This document shows positions 22,201 through 34,200 of a stretch of DNA of 64,000 nt, piece by piece. Numbering within the stretch: the stretch's first letter is position 1; each line of letters starts with the position of its first letter. The notes under the pieces are model-generated. The model saw only the letters and a program-made list of their open reading frames with translations. It had not been told where the DNA came from and did no database searches. The DNA is from Symbiodinium natans (Eukaryota; Sar; Dinophyceae; Suessiales; Symbiodiniaceae), in NCBI GenBank assembly GCA_905221605.1, contig CAJNDS010000458.1, forward strand, positions 553,703 through 617,702, read 5' to 3'. A program made the position numbers and the translations under genes.

Positions 22201-25200
22201 CCTTGAAAGCCGCTTTGCGCAGGTTTAGGGCTTTGGGCAGTTTAGGGCTTCGGGGGTTTCAGGGTTTCAGGGTTTATGGTTTCAGGGTTTAGGGTTTAGG
22301 GTTTTAGGGTTTAGGGTTCAGGCGCCAGTGTGTTCAGGCCTCATCAGTCTATGCTCCCAACACCGGTCAACCCTAGATCCTAAATTACCCGAAGCCCTAC
22401 AAACGGGATTAGGGTTCAGGGTTCAGGGTTTAGGGTTCAGGGTTTCGGGCTTCACAAATCCTACAAGCCTAGAAACCCAAAATGCCCGGAGACCTCATAT
22501 GCAAAAGACCCACAAAACCTCAAGCCACATAAACATAAACCCTGCAACCTTTGTTCTAAAAAACCCTATCAACCTACGAACTCCCTATAAACCCTCCAAA
22601 CCCTGTGACCCCCATAGTAAACCCTAGAAACCCATGGTTGAACCCCGAAACCCTAAACCCGAAACCCTATATTTCTCTCCACCAGACACTCTGCATGAGT
22701 CATGAGTGGTCTCACGCTAAACCCTAAACCCTAAACTCCAAAACCCAAGGACTGGCTCTGCAAGCGCCTACGCGAGGAGCCCAAGACACCCTGGTTCCAA
22801 CTGAACGTGGCGCGGCCCAGCCAGAACCTGCCGCATGGCGCCGGTTTAGGGTTCAGGGTTTAGGGCTTAGGGTTTAGGGTTTACGGTTTAGGGTTTAGGG
22901 GTTTTCAGGGCTTCTGTGGGGCTTCAGGGAGCTTGGGGGAAAGGGGGTCGCGGCGAGGTTCAGGACATTCGGGCTGAAGGTTTGAGGTCTTCGGGGTGGC
23001 GGGAATGTCGTGGTTTCAGAGGTCTAGAGGCTTAGGTCTAGTGTTTTGGTTCATTGGTTTAGGAGTATGTATGATATGTTTGTTTTATATATGTATAGAT
23101 ATATATATATATATTTATTTATTTATTTATTTATTTATTTCTTTATGTATTTATTTATCTAATCCCTTCCCCCTTTTATTGAATGCCCCCCCCCCCCCCC
23201 CCCAGAGTAATAAAAACACTTTCCGGAAAATCCCGCCGAAACCGAGCCCGCCTTCTGAGCCCTATTCCGGGGGGGGGGGGGGGTGTCAGGGCTCCCAAAA
23301 CCCTCAAGACAACCAACGTCTTGAAGCTCCCTTCCCTCCTTCCCTCCCAGCCCCCCCCTTCCCTCCCAGTCATTTCGCAGCACTTCGCTGATGACACTTG
23401 GATAAGAACCTCCCCCTAATAATGAAAACACATTTCGAGTTTCCATTTGGGGGGGGGGGGTTAATGTTAGGGGGAAGGGGTTATTTATGTTTTTGTGTTG
23501 TAGACGTAGGGTTTGTGATTTTAAGGTTCAGGGTTTTGGGAAGGCTTTTGTATGTTTGGGATGCTTTAGGGTTGTAGGGCTTTCCATAAGGGTCCATGTA
23601 CCTTGGTAGTATTTACGTTGGCCTAGAAGAGGCTCCCATATAGTAGCTTTAGGGCCCAAGTATTTACTATGCAGGTATCCTGAACTCTAAACCCTAAACC
23701 CGAAACCCTGAACCCTAAACACTTACCCTAATGTTTAGGGCATTCCCAAGGCTGGCGGATGCTGGGAAAGTGATGGGCTATGCGGCCTTCTCGCGGCACG
23801 TGCACAACCCGCGTGCGCGACTGGGGGTGTCATGACTTGGGTTATACTTTGGGGTTTCAGGTTTAGGGTTTAGAGTTTGAAGATGTTTGAAGGGTTTAGG
23901 GTTTAGGGTTTAGGGTTTAGGGTTTGAAAGGTTTAAGGGGTCCCGTCCTTGAGGAGCCTCTGGAAAAGCTCTGGGGGTCGTGTTGGCGCCCCACACTATA
24001 ACGAACATGTTGAAGTCGAGGGCCCCCATAATTCAGGGTTTCTCCTCCCATGTGTTGCTCAGTGAGTGAAGGACTGAGCTGAGGGTGTCCGAGCTTTTAG
24101 GCAGGGATGGGGGGGGGGGGGGGGGGGGGGTTGGGTTGTTGGACTGGTTGACGTCTTGCTAAACAGAAACGCCTACAACCTCTAGACCCTAGGTCAGTTA
24201 GGTATTTGTTTCAGGCGCGGGTCTTCGGTTTTTCTATTGGGAGCAAATTCACACTGAAGTTGGTATCATGACCCCCATGCTCCTGTAATTACAGTATACG
24301 AACCATGAGCCCTCTTAGGGTACGGTTTTTGTACCCAATAACGTGGCGTCTTGGGGTGTTAGGACTTGTAGAGCCTAGGGCTTCACCTCTTCAGGGCTTG
24401 GCAAGTCTAGACTGACTCACCCTTAAACCCTAAACCCTAAGCATTAGCATTTAGCAGAAATTTGGAGTTCCAGAGTAGCCCTAAACCCTAAACCCCTAAA
24501 CCCCTAAACATTAGGGAATCATTAGGGTTTTGGATATTAGGGGTCTAGGGTAGAGCGACAGAGCTACGGGTGGTTGCAGGGCTTAGGTTAAACTCGATTG
24601 CGCGCGTTGCCGTCTACGGGTCCAGGAACTTGGCAGCCCCAGTGGTGCCCCTTTTCCTTTTTGTTGACTGAAGGTTCCCTTCTAAGGTAACCAACCCCAA
24701 AAAGGTTTAGGGGTTTAGGGTTTAGGGTTCAGGGTTCAGGGTTTAGGGTTTAGGGTCCTGATTACAATATGGCTACCGGGCTGCGAAGACACCTGAGGTA
24801 AGGAAGCTCATGAACAACTTGTTGGGAGGCGTGGGCGTGAATGTTCATGTCTGGAGCAACAGCCTCTGGTGTGCCAGTCGTGGCGGCTCTTTGGGTTTCG
24901 GTTTTAGGGTGTATTGTTTAGGGTTTCGGGTTAGGGTTCAGGGTTCAGGGATTAGGGCTTAGGGTTCCCACAAGCCTACCCCCCAAAACATCTCCAAGAA
25001 TCGAGGGCTAAACCTCTTTGCGCAAGGTACCCTGCCTGGGAAGGAAGAGGATTGCAGGTTTCGGTCCGAGCATTGAGGCCCGTTCGGGGCTATGCAGGTT
25101 ATCAAAAAGTCTCACCGATCAAATTGGATTTCAGATCGTCTGCTGGCCCAAACGCCCTTTGAAAGGCGCCCCCCTCAGCGCTCAATTTCCTGAACCAAAC

Positions 25201-28200
25201 CCTTAACTTAACGCTGAAACCTGAATAGTCTAAAGCCCCGGACCCCTCAAACCCTCAGACCTCGAAAAATGAATCACTTCTCTAAATTGTGCTCCCTTTT
25301 TGGGAGTCCTTATAAGAAGGCGGCCCCTCTGATGAAGGGTACCCTAAATTTACAGGGGACCATGACTTTGAGAGGACTCACCAAATGGACCGCGGTGTCA
25401 CAGTCTCCAAAGGAAAACCCCAACTCGAAGCCCTAGCGCCCTAGCCCCTAACTACACCCCATTAAACCCGAATCAAGCCCAGCTTCAGCCACAAACCCTA
25501 AACCCTCAACCCTAAACCCTCAACCCTAAACCCTATAAACCCTATAAACCCTATAAACCCTATAAACCCTATAAACCCTATAAACCCTATAAACCCTATA
25601 AACCCTATAAACCCTATAAACCCTATAAGCCCTATAAACCCTATAAACCCTATAAACCCTATAAACCCTAAACCCCCAACCCTAAACCCTACACCCTAAA
25701 CCCTAAACCCTAATATACGGCAAGCTGCCCAGGCGCCTCCCTCGACCCAGACCTGCGCAACGCCTCGACGCGGAAGGGCTTCGTACCCAGGGAGCGCCTC
25801 TGGAGGGTTGACTCAGGGTGGCTTCAGGGGTTTAGGGTTTAGGGTTTAGGGTTTGGGGTTAAGGGTTTAGGGTTTGGGGTTTGGGGTTTCGGGTTTAGGG
25901 TTTGGGGTTTTTCGGGTTTAGGGTTCAGGGTTTCGGGTTTCGGGTTTAGGGTTCAGGGTTTCGGGTTTCGGGTTTAGGGGTCTCTTGGGAAATTTGGCGG
26001 GGGGTTGTGTGGTTCTTTTGGGCGGGGGGGTTTGGAGGGCTTCGCGCTTTGAAAAAGGGTGAAAGCGTAGGGCTTGCACTGTTTTGGGTGTTTAGGGGTT
26101 TAGGGTTGGGATGTTTCCCCCTATACAAACAGGCTATAGTACCCCGTATCAGAATCCCTATTAAGGACTGTTACAAACGTGGGCATGGGCACGCCGGGCC
26201 TTGTACTGGGCCTTGAGAATTAGGGTTTAGGGCTTATTGGGCCTCTCCGCCCTTTCCCCTACCAAACCCCCCAGGCCCTGAGTTTCAGGGTTTCAGATTT
26301 CAGGGTTTGCCCTTTATTATGTGGGCTTAGGGTTTAAGGTGCAGCTGAAATGATAACTTTATATGTTCTTAATGGCATGGGATTCTCTGGGTGGGTGGGT
26401 ATCTTCTCCATCACATGATGAAAAAGCGCGACTAGTGAAAGCTAGTAACAGCTAGTACATGAGCTGCTGAGCCCTAAACCCCAAACCCCAAACCCCAAAC
26501 CCCAAACCCCAAACCCCAAACCCCAAACCCCAAACCCCAAACCCCAAACCCCAAACCCCAAACCCCAAACCCCAAACCCCAAACCCCAAACCCTAAACCC
26601 TAAACCCTAAACCCCAAACCCGAAGCCCTAAACCCTAAACCCTAAATCCTAAACTAAACCCTCAACCCTAAACCCTAACCTTGGTGCAGGAGCTTGTTGA
26701 GCTCGCGTGCGAGTCGATGCAGAACCAGCGCCTTGACACTGTGGGGCACCCTCCGGCCCCCGGGGCACGGTGGTTTAGGGTTTGGGCGTTGGGGTTTAGG
26801 GTGTAGGGTTTAGGGCTTAGGGCTTAGAGATTTTCATTCCTTTTCTCAAGGCGTGGGCTCACCAGAAACCACTTAAAGGAAAGGATGTCCTGTCCCTTTT
26901 GTGCTAGGGTTCAGGGTTTGGGGATGTTAAGGTGTGTTGGGGCTTAGGAGGGCAGTGAGATTCTGGGTTGACGATTTATGTGTTGGGTGCTTTTGGCAAC
27001 CTTTTGTTCTTCTCTTGGTGTTTCTTTTTGCTCTCTTTTGTTTTTTTGTACTATGTTTATTTCTGTTTTTTTTTTTTTTGTGGGGGGGGGGGGTGGGGGC
27101 TTTGGCGACGAAGGGGCGTGCGGTTTAGGAGCTGTTGGGTTTGAGTTGAGGGCTCAAGGGTTTTATGGCTTTGCGTTGGGATGTTCCCCCTTATACTTGC
27201 AGTCCTTACAATCGGGATTATAATAGGGGCGTTCTATTCCCGATTACGGACGGTTGGTATAAGGGGGAGCATCCCAAGCTTTGCGGGTTTGCAGGCACCC
27301 TAAACCCTAGACCCTAAGTCCTAAACCCTAAACCCTAAACCCTAAACCCTTAACCCTAAACCGCCTAAACCCTAAGCCCTAAACCCCTAAACCCTAAGCC
27401 CTAAACCCTAAACCCTAAACCCTATGCATAGAGGCACGACATCGCCGCGGAGCTCCAGCGCCAGTGGGAAGAAAGGAGCCGCTCCTTGGAATCTCGGCAA
27501 CGGTCTGGGTGGATGGTGGTGCTGTGCTTAGGGTTTAGGGTTTAGGGTTTAGGGTTTAGGGTTGAGGGTTTAGGGTTTAGGGTTTAGGGTTTAGGGTCGA
27601 GTCCTAGAGTTGTTTTTTGTACTTTTTCTTTCTTTGGGGGGGGGGGGGGGGGGGCTATGGTGGTTGATAGCGCTTAGGGACGTGATATAGACTTTAGGGC
27701 CCTGGTGTATGTCTAGGGTTTAGACAGGACTTGCAAGGCTTTGGCATAAAGGGCAGTAGAAGAAGCAAGCGATGCGGCTTGTCGAGCTCCTGAGGGGCCC
27801 TAAACTCCTAAAGCCAAAAAACATCCCCCTCGAAACAAACCCTGAACCCTAAACCCTAAATCCTGGCTCCCATGAAGCATTGGTGGCTTCATGGGGTTTG
27901 GGGTGTTGGGGTTCAGGGTTCAATTGGTTACCATCCGTGTCTGTCCTTTTGTTGTCGGCTATCTCTATGCGGGAGTTTCCGAAATACCCTTTCAGGGGGG
28001 TTACTAGAATAAGGATTATATCTTTTTGGGGGGTTTATTAAGGGGACCCCATTTGGGGAAGTACCCATACTTCAACTTCACCCAACGGGTTCCCCAACTA
28101 CCCCCCTCTATACTAATTACCACCCCCCTAAATCCCCCCCATAATTAAGGCTATTTCGGTATATTTAAGCCTAGTTAAAGGTTATTTAAGGGGGGAACCT

Positions 28201-31200
28201 AGGGGGGCTAGTATAGAGGGGGGTAGTTGGGGAACCCATGATCTGCCAGAAGCTTGTATCAGACCTTGTCTCGAAATACCCCCCCCCCCCCCCCCCCCCA
28301 TTCCTGCGACATTGGGACCCTAAAGGCTTGGCTTGGGGATGTCGGTGTTAGGGTTAGAGATTCTGGGTTTGAGGGGTTTAGGGCTTAGACCCTAAACCCT
28401 AAGGCGTAAACCCTAAACCCTAAACCCTAAACCCCTAAACCCGAACCCCTCTCAGAGGGTTTCCATGCTGAGATTCAAGACCTTCTGGAGCGGCTGACCC
28501 CTCATCACGAGGCATCGTTTCCATGAGCCCTAACCCATCTAGGGCTTAGGGCCCAGGGGGTAGGGTTTAGGGTTTAGGGTTCAGGGTTTAGGGTTTAGGG
28601 TTTAAGGTTTAGGGTTTAGGGTTTAGGGGGTAGTGCCCAGGGTTTAGGGTTTAGGGTAGAAGGGGGCCCCTTCATTTCCATTGTTTCCTTTGGGTACCTT
28701 TCGTTGTGATGGTGGACATTGAGGTAGCGCAAGCCTTCAACCTAAGCCCTCAGCCCTCAAACCTCCAAGCTTAACCCGAAGCTCATCCTCCTGACACTGC
28801 TCCAAATACAACTCCCTCACAAACAACTCAGTGCGCTGGTACCAGCCTTGTTGAAGCATGTTTTGGGATGCCATCATGAAGTACGGTGGAACCCTAAACC
28901 CTAAACTCTAAACCCTAAACCATCCTAAACCCTAAACCCTAAGGCAAGGAAGGTTCTGGGGCCTGTAGGGCTGAGGTCTAGACAGGCTTTACACATACAT
29001 GTGAGTGTCGCGAAAATAAGGGCCCCCGCAAAAAAAGACCCCAAATAGACTAGAAGGATTCCCTTAGAACAAAGGTCCCCCAAAGAAACGGTAGCCCCTA
29101 ATTTCGGAACACCCACATACGTACATCCATTTATGTTGGGATGTTGCCCGTTATACCAACAGTGCTCAATCATAGTGGGTACTGGAATCCCTATCAAGGA
29201 CTGTCAGTATAAGGGGAACATCCTAATAATTATGGGTGGAAAAAGCTCCTTACGAAATTTTCAGAGGGTTTTGAGGGCCATCCTAAACCCTAAACCCCAA
29301 ACCCTAATCCCTAGACCCTAAACCCAAAACCCTAAACCCCAAACCCCAAACCCTAAACCCTAAAACCCAAATCCTAAACCCTAAACCCTGAACCCTAAAC
29401 CCTAAACCCTAAACCCTAAGCCTACATAGTTCTTTTGGGTGGGAAGAGCTCTTGGGAGGTAGAAGGAGTGGTGCTGATGGGTGGCTGCGCGCTGAATGTG
29501 CAGGCGCCGAAGCCTGCATGACAAGAGGGCAGGGAACGTGATCTAGGGGTAGGGTTTAGGGTTTAGGGGTTAGGGGTTTAGGGGTTTAGGGGTTTAGGGG
29601 TTTAGGGGTTTAGGGGTTTAGGGGTTTAGGGGTTTAGGGGTTTAGGGGTTTAGGGGTTTAGGGGTTTAGGCGTTCAGGGGTGTAGGGTTTAGGATGTAGG
29701 ATTTAGGGTTTTTTTTTAAGGTTTAGGGAAACTAAACCCAGACGAGTCCGCAGACTCACCTTAGAGAAACCTCCCCCAGACCGGGAAAAGCCCGTCATGC
29801 CGTGAGCCATGACAAAACAATTTCCGCTCGGATTTAGGATTTGGGGGCTTTGAGCGCTTTTTGGGCTTCACCTATCAAAGAGCAGGAGTCGCTCCTGGAG
29901 CCATCGCACCAGAATTCAGATTCTGAATCTTCGCCCTAAACCCTAAACCTAGATTCCCTGAACCCTAAACCCTGAACCTAAACCCTAAACCCTAAATCTT
30001 AAACCCTAAACCCGAAACCCTACACCTCCTCCCAAGTAGGATCTGCTCAGCGCCCCCGCCCCCTCTCCCCACAAAAAAAGAAGAAACCTTCACTTTGAAA
30101 GCCAGATACAACGTAAGTAAGCCCTAACCCTAAACCCTAAACCCTAAACCCTAAGTTCCTTACATCAAGCCCCCTGCAACTGCTGGGGCTTCGGAGTCCA
30201 TACGGTGGGGCCCGTGGAGTTGAACTTGTCGGGCTTTTAGGGTTCTTCGGGGCTTGGGCGTTTCATTCTAGAGCCAGAGAGTTCTGTCATGGTTTGGGGT
30301 TTGGGGTTTGGGGTTTGGGGTTTAGGGTTTAGGGTTTAGGGTTCACAATGTCGAAATATCTCATGATGTACGCATATCAATATTTTGGAGATGTGTAGAT
30401 ATACAAATGTATGCTCAGCCCGCGAATCTCAACTGGCCGTAATAAGCGAACCCAGGTTAATCCCCGCTGCGTTTAGAGCTTATAAGTTTACAGTACCTGG
30501 ACGCCCCCCCTTCCCCCCAAAAATTAAAAAAGAAAAAGGGTACCCGTCGAACAAATCGCTAGGCTATTTTGGTACTTCGGAGGCATGGGGCCTTCTGCAG
30601 CTCCAAATTCCTGCAAGCAGTCGCCTCAAGAGCCTCAAAGACGCGGCAAGGCCAACCAGTACATCCAAGACTGGCTGGAAAGCACCAGCGAGTACAAACA
30701 CTTAGGCACGAAGCCAGGGTGTCGGGTTCAGGCTTCATGTGGGGAGTGGTCTCCAATGTATGAGCTTGACGTCAATCTCCCCCTATGTAGCCTGAACAAA
30801 GCCACAATCCCTAAGCCCCAACCCCCCCTAAACCCTATCAACCCTAAATCCCCTAAACTTGCACCCTAAACCCTGAATCCCCTAAACCTTGAACCCTGAA
30901 TCCCGTGAACCTTGAACCTCAGCACTCAACCTCAAACCCTATACTCTAATTCCCCATATCCCTTTTGGGACCCGAATTTAGATCCTCAGTCGCGGTTTAA
31001 GACTACCAACCGGGTGTTGGTCTAAATCATGGGCCTGGCTTTGGCACCCTAAACTTATGTGGGCCTTTAGCCTTGTCGTGCTTTATGGAGTGTACGATCA
31101 TCGAGAACCAAAACGGTTCCAGACGCTTCTTCAACCGGTTTAGGGTTTAGGGTGTAGGATTAGGGATCCGAAACCCCAAGCCCCTAAACCTTGACCTTCG

Positions 31201-34200
31201 AAGCACCTTGGCACGATGACCTGCGGCTTCGGTTGCTTCAGGAGTTCTCTGGGTGGGTTTTAGAGGCGGCCAAGGTTTCAGGGCTTAAGGGCTTAAGCGA
31301 TTTAGGTTTAGGGTTTAGGGCTTCGGGGTTTAGGGTTTAGGGTTTACGGATTCGGGTGTCTCAGAGCCGTGCAGCGGAAGAGGTGTCTACATCCCCCCAG
31401 CACCCAGCGACTGCGGCGTCGCAATCGGCGGCCTGCATCTCTGCCTGCATAGTTTGGGATCCAGGGCTTAGGGTTTATAGGGGTGAGGGTTTAGGGTTTA
31501 GGGTTAGCTGAACGCAGGCTTCGAGAGGATGCTTGTTTTTGGGAGCGCCTTCCTGCTCAAATAAAAGCCCTAAAGCCTAAACCCTGAACCCTGAACCCTG
31601 AACCCTAATTAAGCCCTAAACCTTGAACCCTGAACCCTGAACCCTGAACCCTAAACCCTAAACCCTAAACCCTAAACCCTAAACCCTAAACCCTAAACCC
31701 TAAACCCTAAACCCTAAACCCTAAACCCTAAACTCAAACCCTAAACTTAAACGCCCAAACCTTGAATCTAAACATCGCTGAGGTATTCCGTCACGCCGCC
31801 GACGGTGCCACAGCAGCTGCAGTATTTAGGCTTCCGGCTGTGGGACGAGGCTCAACTCTGATCCGCTTGTAGGGTTCAATTGGGCTTTAGGCTTTGGGGT
31901 TTGAAGCAGGAGACTTGTAGGGTTTAGGGTTTAGGGTTTAGGGTTTAGGGTTAAGTTGAAACTGAACCCGCAACCCTAAAGCTTCATACTGGGGTTTGGG
32001 GTTTGCGGGTGGTTTTGCGGTTTAGGGTTGGGCGCTCAGCCCCTGCTACCTCGGCCCTCAACCAAAAACTCTATAAGCCCAAAATACCCAAGGTCAAAAA
32101 CACCATCTCATCTCAGAAGTCCTTGTGTTCAGCTCAAGGAAAGATTTTCAAAAAAGCCCTAAACCCCATCCCCAAACCCCAAACCCCCACACCCTGAGCC
32201 CTAGTTGTGGCCATTTTTAGAGTTCCTCGGCTTCCCATATATGGAGGAGGTCTGTAGCCCTCGATTCTCAGGGTCTGAAGGTGGCACTCTTTGCAAGGAA
32301 CCCGGTGGCATTACAGCATTTAGGCTCTGGGGCGGGTTAGGGTTTAGGGTTTAGAGTTTCGGGTTTAGGGTTTAGGGTTGCTGGGAGTTTAGTGCATAGG
32401 GTTTAGAGTTCATGGTCAGAGGAGCTCGTTTGGTATGGGCAACAGGATGAAGGGTCCCTTAACAACTGTACAAATTATAGTGACGTCTGCGACGTCATTT
32501 TGAAATTAGCGCCAAACTAGTGACGTCAGAAATCCGAAAATAAGCCAAATTAAGGACCTGGTTTAGCACCAACAAGCTCTAGGACCTAAGGCCCCCCACA
32601 AACACTCAAACCACACGGCCTTCCCGAGCCCCCCCTCCGGTTGGGTTTGGGGCTTGGAATTTGCTTTTAAAACCCTATCTGGCCCAGATAGGGTTTTTGA
32701 GAACACAAAAAACCCTATCTGGCCCACAGAGGGTTTTTGACCACAAAAAACCCTATCTGGCCCAGATAGGTTTTTTTTGAGCAAAAAACCGGCCCGTCCC
32801 CTTCCCTGCCCCCCCCTCCCCTCTCTCTCCCCTCTGGGGCGTCCCCTCCCTCTGTCCGCTCCCCCTGGCCCACATAGGGTTTTTGACCACAAAAAACCCT
32901 ATCTGGCCCAGATAGGGTTTTTCAGAGCAAAAAAAACCCTGTCTGGCCCAGATAGGGCTGTTTAGAGCAAAACTAAGCCGGATTTCGGGTTTCGGCTACT
33001 TTTGGGTTGTTTCTGGCTTTTATCTGGGGTTTTGGCTTTGGTTTCGCGTTCTGGAGTTTGGGTTAGCCCGGGTCGCCCTGAAATATGGGGTTTGGCTTTG
33101 CTTCGGCCCTATTTGGCAGATAGACTCGCAAAAACCCTATTTGGCCCAGATAGGGTTTTTTCAGGGTTTGGGGCAAGGTTTGGGGTACAGGGCTTAGATT
33201 GTTCCCAAATCGGCTTGACATTGGGGTTTGGGCTGCAGACAGGCTCGTTGTAGGGTTGTTTCAGTGTCGTTGTAGGGTTGTTTCAGGGTGGCCCAGGTAG
33301 GCTCCTTTTAATAGGTTGTTGCAGGGTTTGAGTGAGTTTAGGGCAGGGCTGAGAGTTTTAGGTTTGGGTTAGCTAGGCATGTCGGGTGTCGTTAATTTAA
33401 TTTGACCGGAACCGACCGTCAGGCCCTTGAGTTTGGGTGGCTGGGCTATGTGTAAACCCTGGAGCTTAATTTCGGAAACGAAATTAAGCGCGACGTCCTT
33501 AATTTCAATTTTGAAATTAAGCGCGACGTCACTAATTTCGCGTTTCATATTTAGCGCGACGTCAAATGCTTAATTTGGGTTTTGAAATTAATATAATTTC
33601 GGCAGTTAACAAGGTTTCGCTTACGCTACTTAAAATGAGGCAGAAGGGGGGGGGGGTTGGGGGGGCGGGGGCCGTGGGGGGGCGCCCGTGGCTAGCTTCC
33701 CTTCTCGTGAGAAGTAGAAGGGTTTAAGGATCACAGGTCAGATGACAAGTCCCCTCCTTCACTTCGTAATGTCCCCTCCCCTCCCCCCCTGAAGGCACAC
33801 ACACACAAACTTTCAGCCAACGATGCCCCAGTACAAAGGCAAGTGCAGCCCAGCAAGACACAGACGTTGGCAAACCTCAAAGGATACAAGAAGCACATCT
33901 CATTGAAACACCTGCAGCCTATACTCTCAGCCCAATAGTAACATATAGGTGCTAAGCATGTATCCCTGAACTCTCTGTGTTATGATAACCCCGCTTGAAA
34001 CTGAAAGACTCTATTGCCTTTTCGCTCGTAAACTAGCCAGCAAGATAAACCCCAAACGCTAAATCCTAATCTAAACGACGCATATGAAAGCACTGAACCC
34101 AAGAACCGCAAATAGCCCGCAGCCACTTCATCCCAAATCCTAAAGAACCGTCAAGAACCCGAAACCACTATAGCCTAAACCCCAAAGAACCGGACACGAC

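Noticed and set aside
28740-28893. Minus-strand 53-codon frame (SQNMLQQGWYQRTELFVREL)
   Set aside because: Strongly protein-like and with telomere-type splice edges, but it lies inside the + strand carbamoyltransferase gene; a nested minus gene is possible but unproven.
28925-29197. Minus-strand 90-codon frame resembling a membrane protein
   Set aside because: It crosses a family D and a family A inverted-repeat element, which explain the sequence.
29433-29840. Minus-strand exon chain (QRAATHQHHSFYLPRAL, MAHGMTGFSRSGGGFSK)
   Set aside because: The + strand here carries GGCALNVQ in order with other carbamoyltransferase motifs, so the antisense frames are shadows.
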